Assembly: GCF_022803015.1 (NCBI RefSeq)
Contig: NZ_JAFKON010000002.1
Span: 491,313-555,312 of the forward strand
Direction: 5' to 3'
Length of the DNA stretch: 64,000 nucleotides
From: Arthrobacter humicola
GTDB taxonomy: Bacteria > Actinomycetota > Actinomycetes > Actinomycetales > Micrococcaceae
Positions 34,775 to 41,967 of this stretch are shown in pieces. The notes under the pieces were generated by a model. That model was not told the DNA's origin. It worked only from the letters and a program-made list of their open reading frames with translations, and ran no database searches. The position numbers were made by a program, and so were the translations under genes. The first letter of the stretch is position 1. Every line of letters starts with the position of its first letter.

Positions 34775-36859
34775 TCAGGCGGCTACGGGAACCGTTTCCA
34801 CCGTATCAACCGGCTTCTTGACTGCCCAGCGCTTGAGCCCGATCACGGCGAAGGCGCCGACAACGGTACCGGCCGCAATGGCGATGCAGAACCACAGGAA
34901 CGAATCGATCGCGAAGAAGACGAAGATTCCGCCGTGGGGGGCCTTCGAGCCCACGCCGGCCGCCATCGAGATGGCACCGGTCACGGCGCCGCCGAGCATG
35001 CTGGCGGGGATGACGCGGAGCGGGTCCGCGGCGGCGAACGGGATGGCGCCTTCGGTGATGAAGGAGGCCCCCAGCAGCCAGGCAGCCTTGCCGTTTTCCT
35101 GTTCCGCCAGGCTGAAGAGCCTCTTGTTCAGCACGGTCGCGGCCAGTGCCATGGCCAGCGGCGGGACCATGCCGGCGGCCATGACGGCCGCCATGATCTG
35201 CCACGGGGCCTGGTTGGTGATGGAGGCTGCGCCCAGGCCGGCGACTGCGAAGGAATAGGCAACCTTGTTGACGGGACCGCCGAGGTCGAAGCACATCATC
35301 AGGCCCAGGATGACGCCCAGGGCGATGGCGCTGGCACCGGTGAGGCCGGAGAGGAACTCGTTGAGCCCGACAGTGACCCGGGCGATGTAAGCGCCCAGGA
35401 ACACGAACAACAGGCCCGACGCCGCGAGCGACGCCACGAGCGGGATAACGACCACCGGCATCAGTCCGCGCAGCCAGCGGGCCACATGGAGCTTGCCGAT
35501 CGAATGGGCCACGTAGCCGGCGATCAGGCCGCCCACGATGCCGCCGAGGAACCCGGCACCCATGAAGACGGCAACGGCGCCGGAAACGAAGCCCGGGGCG
35601 ATGCCGGGCCGGTCAGCAATGGCGTAGGCGATGTAGCCGGCCAGCGCGGGTACGAGGAAGCCCAGGGACAGGGCGCCGATCTTGAAGAGCACGGCCCCCA
35701 GGTAGGCGCCCAGCGGGCCCCAGGCCAGTTCCGGGTACGCGGTGGGCAAGTTCGTGAGGCTGTTCTCCGCCAGGATCTTGTCCGCGAAGGCGGTGATGTT
35801 GTAGCCACCCAGCAGGAAGCCGAGGGCGATCAGCAGACCGCCGCCAGCCACGAACGGGATCATGTAGCTGACACCGGTCAGGAGGGCCTTCTTGAGCTTC
35901 GTGCCGATGTGCTCACTCTTTTCCTCGGCGGCCATCTCGGCCTGCTCCTCGGCGCCGAAGTGGGGCACGCGGTGGGCGTGCGGGTTGTCCGCTGCGGCGA
36001 GAGCCTCGGCGACCATCTTGTCCGGTTCGTCGATGCCGCGCTTGACCGGCGCGTTGATCACCGGCATGCCGGCGAAGCGCTCCTTGCCGCGCACGTCCAC
36101 GTCCACGGCGAAGATCACGGCATCGGCGGCGGCGATCACGGCGGGGTCGAGGGCCTTGGCGCCGGAGGATCCCTGGGTTTCGACCTGCAGGTCCACGCCG
36201 ACCTCCTTGGCCGCGGCGACGAGCGAGTCGGCGGCCATGTAGGTGTGGGCGATGCCGGTGGGGCACGCGGTGACGGCGACGAGGCGCTTGGGCCCCTTGG
36301 CCTTCGCCGCGCCGGCACCTTCACCGGTTGCGGCCGCCGCGGCTGTGGCGCCGGCCGCGGATGCGGCGCCGGTCGCTTCGGCTGCGGTGTGGGCGGCCGG
36401 CTTGTCCGCCAGGGCGGCGTCGACGAGGTCGACAATTTCCGCCTGGGAGGTCGCGGCACGCAGGCTGGCCGTGAAGTCCTTTTTGATCAGCGACCGCGCC
36501 AGCTTCGAAAGCAGCTTCAAGTGGTCCTGGTCCGCGCCCTCGGGAGCGGCGATGAAGAAGATGATGTCTGCGGGCCCGTCCTTGGCGCCGAAGTCGACCG
36601 GCTGGGACAGCCGCGCCATCGCCAGGGTGGGTTCGGTGACCGCCGTCGAACGGCAGTGCGGGATCGCGATGCCGCCCGGGACGCCCGTGGCGGTCTTGGA
36701 TTCCCGGGCGAAGGCGTCGGCGAAAAGCCCTTCGGCCTCGGTGGCGCGTCCGGTGGCTGCAACCCTGCCTGCCAGATGCCGGATCACGTCCTCGGGCGAG
36801 CTGCCCAGATTCTGGTCGAGCTCGACCAGTTCGGTAGTAATGAGCTGTGTCACTGTCAA
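34775..36859 (-). CDS. fruA: Fructose-specific PTS enzyme IIABC
   Basis: This membrane permease phosphorylates fructose to fructose 1-phosphate as it enters. The 694 residues are in the order EIIA (about 1-145, phosphorylated His68 in AIPHCRST), an Ala/Gly-rich linker (about 155-188), EIIB (about 190-290, Cys199 in AVTACPTGIAHTYMAADS) and EIIC (about 325-690, nine or more helices). The combination and linker are typical of actinobacterial FruA. It overlaps fruK by four bases (ATGA). Confidence 0.96.
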   Translation of the reverse strand: MTVTQLITTELVELDQNLGSSPEDVIRHLAGRVAATGRATEAEGLFADAFARESKTATGVPGGIAIPHCRSTAVTEPTLAMARLSQPVDFGAKDGPADIIFFIAAPEGADQDHLKLLSKLARSLIKKDFTASLRAATSQAEIVDLVDAALADKPAAHTAAEATGAASAAGATAAAAATGEGAGAAKAKGPKRLVAVTACPTGIAHTYMAADSLVAAAKEVGVDLQVETQGSSGAKALDPAVIAAADAVIFAVDVDVRGKERFAGMPVINAPVKRGIDEPDKMVAEALAAADNPHAHRVPHFGAEEQAEMAAEEKSEHIGTKLKKALLTGVSYMIPFVAGGGLLIALGFLLGGYNITAFADKILAENSLTNLPTAYPELAWGPLGAYLGAVLFKIGALSLGFLVPALAGYIAYAIADRPGIAPGFVSGAVAVFMGAGFLGGIVGGLIAGYVAHSIGKLHVARWLRGLMPVVVIPLVASLAASGLLFVFLGAYIARVTVGLNEFLSGLTGASAIALGVILGLMMCFDLGGPVNKVAYSFAVAGLGAASITNQAPWQIMAAVMAAGMVPPLAMALAATVLNKRLFSLAEQENGKAAWLLGASFITEGAIPFAAADPLRVIPASMLGGAVTGAISMAAGVGSKAPHGGIFVFFAIDSFLWFCIAIAAGTVVGAFAVIGLKRWAVKKPVDTVETVPVAA

Positions 36860-37842
36860 TCCTTCCGGAGGGCCGTGATGGTTACGGCATCAGGGGTGGT
36901 TTGGTTGACTGCCGGGACAGTGGAGCCAGGCAGGGAAGCGGCGGCGGCACCATGGGCCACCGCCTGACGGAGGCAATCGACCGGGGCGGCGCCCTGGCTG
37001 GATGCGAGCAGGTATCCGGCCAGCGAGGAATCGCCGGCGCCGACAGTGCTGACCGCGGTGACCGGCGGGTGCGTGGCCAGCCACGCGCCGTCGGCCGTCA
37101 CAAGAACGGCACCCTTGGAGCCGAGGGTGGCCAGTACGGCACCCACTCCGGAGCGCACGACGGCGGAGGCGGCAGCTGCTGCAGCCTCCGGGTCCGCTTC
37201 GAGCTCCTCGGCGGACTTGTTCGTGGCGAAACCGGCTGCGGCAGCCAGTTCCACCAGTTCCTCGGCGTTGGGTTTCAAGAGGTCCGGTTTTCCCGAGGTG
37301 TCGCCGGAGACCGCTGCGGCGAGGGGTTCGCCGGATGAATCGACGGCAACCCGTGGTGCGGCCTCGCCGTCGAACAGGGACCGCAGCCGCCGGGTGACGG
37401 TTGCGTAGAAGTCGGCCGGGACCCCGGGTGGGAGCGAGCCGGCCAGGACTACCCAGGCGGCACCGCGGGCGTGGTCCAGCAGCAGGCTGATCAGGGCCTC
37501 CTGCTGCTCCTCGCTGAGCGCCGGTCCGGGTTCGTTGATCTTGGTGGTGACGCCGCCGGGCTCGGTGAGGGCCACGTTGCTGCGCAGCGGCTCGCCAATC
37601 GGCAGGGCCGCGAACGGAACGTCGGTCTCCCGCAGGCCGGTGAGGACGGGGTCGGCCTCGGCGCCGGGGAGAACGGCGACTGTCTTCAGCCCCGACGCGA
37701 CGAGGGCGCGCGAGACGTTGACTCCCTTGCCGCCGGATTCCTGGCGGACGGAGATGGCCCGCTGAACTTCCCCGCGGAGGAGGGGGCCGGGCAGCGCCAC
37801 GGTGCGGTCCAGGCTGGGGTTGGCGGTGAGGGTGACAATCAC
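36856..37842 (-). CDS. fruK: 1-phosphofructokinase
   Basis: FruK phosphorylates fructose 1-phosphate to fructose 1,6-bisphosphate. The 328-residue PfkB/ribokinase-family protein has the N-terminal TLTANPSLDRTVALPG, the substrate block ESGGKGVNVSRAL, and the C-terminal signature TVGAGDSSLAGYL with the catalytic Asp. It lies between fruR and fruA with 4-bp overlaps on both sides, so all three are translationally coupled. Confidence 0.96.
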   Translation of the reverse strand: MIVTLTANPSLDRTVALPGPLLRGEVQRAISVRQESGGKGVNVSRALVASGLKTVAVLPGAEADPVLTGLRETDVPFAALPIGEPLRSNVALTEPGGVTTKINEPGPALSEEQQEALISLLLDHARGAAWVVLAGSLPPGVPADFYATVTRRLRSLFDGEAAPRVAVDSSGEPLAAAVSGDTSGKPDLLKPNAEELVELAAAAGFATNKSAEELEADPEAAAAAASAVVRSGVGAVLATLGSKGAVLVTADGAWLATHPPVTAVSTVGAGDSSLAGYLLASSQGAAPVDCLRQAVAHGAAAASLPGSTVPAVNQTTPDAVTITALRKD

Positions 37843-38657
37843 GCGACCACCACCTCCACTCCGGCTTCCGCAAGGGCGTCGGCGAGTTCCCGGCTGGGCT
37901 GCGAGTCTGTGATCACGGTGTCCAGATCTTTCAACGAGGCGAACTGGACCAGCGTTTCCGCGTCCAGCTTGGAGGAGTCAGCCAGCACCACAATGCGGCG
38001 CGCTGATTGGACGAAGGCAGCCTTGACAGCGGCTTCTTCAGGATCGGGTGTGCTCAGCCCGAAGGCTGCATGGATGCCGTTGGTGCCGATGAAGGCGATG
38101 TCCGGGCGGATCCGGCGGGCGGCTTCCACCGTGGACTGGCCGACGGCGGCCTGGGTCAGGCCGCGGACCTTGCCGCCGAGCAGGTGCAGGGCGATTCCGG
38201 GTCCGCCGGACAGCCGGGACGCGATGGGCAGGGAGTGGGTGATGACGACGAGTTCGGCGTCGGACCCAGATGCCGGAACGGTGCCCTGTGCGGCGGCTCC
38301 GGCGGCCCGGGCGGACAGGAGTTCGGCGAGGGCCTCCGTGGTGGAGCCGGCGTCGATCAGGATGCTGCCGGTGAGGCCCTGGGGAATGAGGGCCAGAGCG
38401 GCCTCGGCGATCCGGGTCTTTTCGGGCTGCCGCTGGACGGTCCGTTCCAGGATGCTTTCTTCCGTGGTGCTGAAGCGGTCCGGGGAGACCGCGCCGCCGT
38501 GCACCCGGCGGACGCTTCCGGAAGCTTCCAGGGCGGCGAGGTCCCGGCGGATGGTTTCGGTGGTGATGCTGAAGCGCTCGGCCAGGTCCGTGACACTGGC
38601 CCGCCCGCTGGCGTAGATGAGCCCCACGATCAGCTGCTGGCGTTCTTCGGCGAACAC
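37839..38657 (-). CDS. fruR: DeoR-family regulator of the fructose operon
   Basis: This 272-residue repressor has a DeoR helix-turn-helix (residues ~5-60: RQQLIVGLIYASGRASVTDLAERFSITTETIRRDLAALEASGSVRRVHGG) and a sugar-phosphate-sensing domain (DIAFIGTNGIHAAFGLSTPDPEEA and VLADSSKLD). It is the first gene of the operon. It is expected to repress its own operon until fructose 1-phosphate accumulates. A good promoter lies about 105 bp upstream. Confidence 0.93.
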   Translation of the reverse strand: MFAEERQQLIVGLIYASGRASVTDLAERFSITTETIRRDLAALEASGSVRRVHGGAVSPDRFSTTEESILERTVQRQPEKTRIAEAALALIPQGLTGSILIDAGSTTEALAELLSARAAGAAAQGTVPASGSDAELVVITHSLPIASRLSGGPGIALHLLGGKVRGLTQAAVGQSTVEAARRIRPDIAFIGTNGIHAAFGLSTPDPEEAAVKAAFVQSARRIVVLADSSKLDAETLVQFASLKDLDTVITDSQPSRELADALAEAGVEVVVA

Positions 38658-38770
38658 TTACCCTCCATTGCGTACTGCGTCTGACTTGGCTTTCGTTCTT
38701 GCCGTGCGTTGGGCTGGAAATGCGCCCCGGCCGCTTCGGTGACTCCCGTCACATGAAGTGGAATTGTTTG

Positions 38771-38800
38771 ACTTTATCTTTGTTCTTGTTGGTTTGTCAA
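38771..38800 (-). promoter_or_regulatory. Promoter of the fructose operon
   Basis: On the minus strand there is a perfect -35 TTGACA (38800-38795), an 18-bp spacer and TAAAGT (38776-38771) as -10, within an AT-rich stretch unusual for this genome. A GTGAC-TCCC-GTCAC inverted repeat (38739-38752) in the leader is a possible operator. Confidence 0.6.
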
Positions 38801-38841
38801 TGAAAAACCACATGAACGCAGAAGGGTGGGCTTTCGCCGCG

Positions 38842-39130
38842 GGACATGCCCAGTGTTCGGGCCGGGCGCCGGGGGACATGTCCAGTGTTCGGGCCGGGGA
38901 GTGGGCACTTGGGGGATATGTCCAGGGGCCGCTGCGGGGGCTGGGCATGTGCCGCACTTGGGGTGGTTGCGGGCCGGGCGCCGGGGGACATGTCCAGTGT
39001 TCGGGCCGGGGAGTGGGCGCTTGGGGGATATGTCCAGGGGCCGCTGCGGGGGCTCTGCATGTGCTGCGGTTGGGGTGGTTGCGGGCCGGGCGCCGGGGGA
39101 CATGTCCAGTGTGCGGACCGGGGAGTGGAC
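38842..39130. repeat. 112-bp tandem repeat with internal ACATGTCC palindromes
   Basis: Two full 112-bp copies (38861-38972 and 38973-39084) are preceded by a partial copy and followed by another that decays after about 39130. Each unit contains the palindrome GGACATGTCC (38874, 38986, 39098), a variant GGATATGTCC 40 bp later (38914, 39026) and a weaker GCATGTGC element. Because 112 is not a multiple of three, no reading frame is conserved from copy to copy, so it is not a repeat protein. It lies in the 562-bp gap between fruR and the DUF6458 gene. The function is unknown. Confidence 0.85.
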
Positions 39131-39219
39131 CCGGATGGCGGAAGCCGGGCCCGACCTCGAGGTCCGGCCCGGCTTCCGGGTCGTTGGATTCCGCGCCGCT
39201 TAGTGGGTGCGGGGAAATC

Positions 39220-39483
39220 TCAGATGCCTGCGTCGCGGCTCTCATTGCGGGTGATGGTCTCGCCGGTGTTGGGGTCCACTACGGTGCGGCTTTCGCTTAC
39301 CCGGCGCGTGCGGCCCCGTCCTTGGCCGGCGAGGACGAGAGAAGCGATGAGTCCAATCACGCCGACCGCCATCAGGATGTAGCCGATCATGGCCTGGTTC
39401 ACATTGGGGATCAGCCCCGGGGCGACAGCCCAGGCGAGGATGGCGCCGATGGCGATGAGGAAGATTGCGGAACCGATTCTCAT
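39220..39483 (-). CDS. DUF6458-type small membrane protein
   Basis: This 87-residue protein has two hydrophobic helices (IGSAIFLIAIGAILAWAV and MIGYILMAVGVIGLIASLVLAG) followed by a basic Arg-rich stretch and a polar tail with VVDPNTGETITRNE. This matches the small actinobacterial DUF6458 family of unknown function. AGGAGC lies about 8 nt before ATG 39483; longer readings upstream add Arg/Pro-rich noise. It is probably located in the cytoplasmic membrane. Confidence 0.85.
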   Translation of the reverse strand: MRIGSAIFLIAIGAILAWAVAPGLIPNVNQAMIGYILMAVGVIGLIASLVLAGQGRGRTRRVSESRTVVDPNTGETITRNESRDAGI

Positions 39484-39742
39484 AACGTGCTCCTTGATGC
39501 CCGGGGGCGGACTGATGATGGTAAGCATGCTGTCCAGCGTCACGCTACAACCCCGCCCCGGCTGTTTCAATGAAGCGCCCTCCGCCCCGCGGGGAAATTT
39601 CCGCGCCGGTTTCGGCCCGCCGCGCCTTTTCCGGACGGATGCGCCACGGATCCGGGGGGCGGAGGTCCGCTTACGCCGCGGAAACCGCGGAGCGCGGCCC
39701 GTGCGTGGCGGGACGCGTGGCGGTGCTGGATAGGCTGAGCCA

Positions 39743-40360
39743 ATGGAGACGGTGATCTGGTCGAAACCCGAACACGAACGCGGCGGCACCCCGCTGCTGG
39801 TGATGCTGCACGGCTACGGTACGGACGAATTCCGCATGTCCAAGCTGTTCGCTTCCCTGCCGCCCGAGTTCAGTTGCGCCGCCCTGCGTGGACCCAAGGA
39901 CATTGGAGACCACTACGGCTGGTTCCTGCTGGACTATTTCCTCACCCACGACTTTGCCGACGTCATCGCCTCCACGAACGCGGTCTTCGCCTGGATCGAG
40001 TCGGTCAAAGCCCGGCACAGCAGCGTCAGCCTGTTCGGATTTTCGCAGGGGATGGCGATGGCCAGCACGCTCCTGCGGCTCCGGCCGGAACAATTCCGCG
40101 CAGCTGTGGGGCTCTCGGGTTTTGTCCTGGACAACGAACTGCTGGCGATGAGCGAATCGTTCACCGCCCGGCCGCCGTTCTTTTGGGGCCGGGACAAGGG
40201 CGACGTCGTCATCAACGACGCCGCTACCGAGCACACCGAGGCGTGGCTGAACCGGAATACCCAGCTCACGGCCAGGACCTATCCGGGCATGGGCCACACG
40301 ATTTCGAAGGCCGAACTCGTGGACGTCGGTGCGTTCCTGCGGCACTACGTCCTGCGCTGA
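39743..40360 (+). CDS. Alpha/beta hydrolase (phospholipase/carboxylesterase type)
   Basis: This is a 205-residue serine hydrolase of the phospholipase/carboxylesterase family. The oxyanion region is in LLVMLHGYGTDEF, the nucleophile Ser in GFSQGMAMA, the acid Asp probably in GRDKGDVVI, and the His in YPGMGHTIS. The length is typical for this compact family. There is no signal peptide, so it is cytoplasmic. It stands alone; the substrate is probably a carboxylic ester. Confidence 0.9.
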   Translation: METVIWSKPEHERGGTPLLVMLHGYGTDEFRMSKLFASLPPEFSCAALRGPKDIGDHYGWFLLDYFLTHDFADVIASTNAVFAWIESVKARHSSVSLFGFSQGMAMASTLLRLRPEQFRAAVGLSGFVLDNELLAMSESFTARPPFFWGRDKGDVVINDAATEHTEAWLNRNTQLTARTYPGMGHTISKAELVDVGAFLRHYVLR

Positions 40361-40508
40361 CCGGGCGCTGACCAAGGCACTGCGTCCTGCGTGACCAAGG
40401 CGCTGACCAGGGCGCCGGCCGGGCCCTGCCAACCCCCGGCCATGCGGGCCTGCCAACCAGTCCCCAGTCCGCTGCCAAACTCCGGATCATCCACTTGCAT
40501 GCCAAATA

Positions 40509-40522
40509 TGTAAGCGCTTACA
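40509..40522. promoter_or_regulatory. LacI-family operator TGTAAGCGCTTACA
   Basis: This is a perfect 14-bp palindrome with the central CG step typical of LacI/GalR-family operators. It is placed 14 bp before the start of the broken LacI gene. The site is intact although the regulator next to it is not. Confidence 0.75.
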
Positions 40523-40535
40523 ATCGACCTCGGCC

Positions 40536-41043
40536 ATGAACACCGGGCCCACTACTTCGGGGGAAGAAAGGGCTGAGCCCGTGCCGCAGGCCAACACCCC
40601 GCGCGTGAGAATCCAGGACGTCCCCGCGCTTCCCGGACTCTCCATCTGCACCGTCTCATCCGGACCTCGTGCTCGACGCCGGCTCCGGCATCGAAGGCGG
40701 CCGGCTGGCCATGGTGGAGCCTGTGGAAAACCCCGGGATGCCGTCCGCGATCCTCGCTGGTTGCGACGGGACAGCCTGCTGTGCGCTCATGGCCATGCGG
40801 GAGCCCGGTTTGTCAGCGCCGGAAAACGTGTCCATCATAGGAATAGACGATCATCAGATGAGTTGGTTCCTGGGCCTGACCACAATTGCCCAGCCACTGG
40901 CCGACCAGGGCGCGTTCTCGGCCAACCTGCTGATTGAAAGACTTCATCGCTCAGGACTTGCCAATCCGCCGCCTGCCAGTCCGCCGTCGAACCATCTGCC
41001 GGACACCACATTGGTAGAGCGCGCCGGCACACGCCGACGCTGA
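40536..41043 (+). pseudogene. Broken LacI-family regulator (internal deletion and frame change)
   Basis: The first frame encodes ~45 residues with a LacI helix-turn-helix (RVRIQDVPALPGLSICTVSS). It then runs out of register, and a second frame from about 40665 encodes the C-terminal part of a LacI protein (GMPSAILAGCDGTACCALMAMREPGL, then NVSIIGIDDHQ and GLTTIAQPLADQGAF). About 150-170 residues of the sugar-binding domain are missing between them. The HTH itself also carries unusual prolines. Intact LacI proteins are about 340 residues. It was probably the regulator of the downstream disaccharide phosphorylase genes. Confidence 0.8.
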
Positions 41044-41160
41044 TCCGCACGGCGTCCGACGCCGGAACGGCCCCAAACGAGCAGCCCTGAACTGCCTGCC
41101 TTAGACCATCGCTTTGACCAAACCGTCTTGCCTGCCCGTCGTCTGAAAGGACCTCGACTC

Positions 41161-41904
41161 ATGACTGTAGTTCCCGACACCTCCGGCCTCGCCGGTGCGC
41201 TCTCCGGTGCAACCGCCATCCTTTTTGACCTCGACGGCGTCCTGACCCCCACCGCCGTGGTGCACGAGCACGCCTGGAAGCAGCTCTTTGACGGCTTCCT
41301 GGCCTCGGTCCCCGGTGCTGAGCCGTACCGTGAGAGCGACTATTTCGATCACATCGACGGCAAGCCGCGGTTTGACGGCGTCCGGGACTTCCTGGCCTCC
41401 CGCGGGATTGTGCTGCCCGAGGGCCCGGTGAACGACGAGCCCGCGCATGACACGGTCCACGGACTCGGCAACCGCAAGAACAAGGTCTTCAACGACATCG
41501 TCGAGGCCGGCGGAGTCCAGCCGTACGAGGGCTCCGTCCGGCTGGTTGAGGCCGCGCTGGCCCGCGGGCTCAAGCTCGCCGTCGTCTCCTCTTCCCGCAA
41601 CGCCCCTGCCGTGCTGAAGGCTGCCGGCCTGTCCGACTACTTCCCGGTGGTGGTCGACGGCGTCGTCGCCGTCGCCGAGGGACTGCCCGGCAAGCCCAGC
41701 CCGGCCACCTACGAATACGCCGCGCGGCTCTTGGGCCTGCCGAGCCAGGAGTGCGTCGTGGTGGAGGATGCCGTCTCCGGCGTCCAGGCCGGCAGCGCGG
41801 GAGACTTCCGCTCGGTGATCGGCGTCGACCGCGGCGCCGGCCGGCAGACCCTGCTCGACGCCGGGGCCACGGTCGTGGTCAACGACCTCGCCGAACTGCT
41901 CTAG
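41161..41904 (+). CDS. Beta-phosphoglucomutase-family HAD phosphatase
   Basis: This 247-residue HAD enzyme is expected to convert beta-glucose 1-phosphate to glucose 6-phosphate. Motif I is ILFDLDGVLTPT (nucleophile Asp and acid/base Asp), motif II is VVSSSRN, and motifs III/IV are GKPSPATY and VVVEDAVSGVQAG. I start at ATG 41161 (AAGGA upstream) instead of 41128. It directly precedes a GH65 phosphorylase whose product is beta-glucose 1-phosphate, so the two form one pathway. Confidence 0.92.
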   Translation: MTVVPDTSGLAGALSGATAILFDLDGVLTPTAVVHEHAWKQLFDGFLASVPGAEPYRESDYFDHIDGKPRFDGVRDFLASRGIVLPEGPVNDEPAHDTVHGLGNRKNKVFNDIVEAGGVQPYEGSVRLVEAALARGLKLAVVSSSRNAPAVLKAAGLSDYFPVVVDGVVAVAEGLPGKPSPATYEYAARLLGLPSQECVVVEDAVSGVQAGSAGDFRSVIGVDRGAGRQTLLDAGATVVVNDLAELL

Positions 41905-41967
41905 CCCGGCCCGCTCACCCCACCACCCGGCCCACTGCCCACTCCCGCCGAAGGAACCCCCCAAACC

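Noticed and set aside
38842..39130. CRISPR array
   Set aside because: The unit is 112 bp with no unique spacers of 30-40 bp, and no cas genes are present.
38658..39573. Open frames crossing the 112-bp repeat on both strands
   Set aside because: The period is not a multiple of three, so each copy is read in a different frame; there is no ribosome-binding site and the composition is biased.
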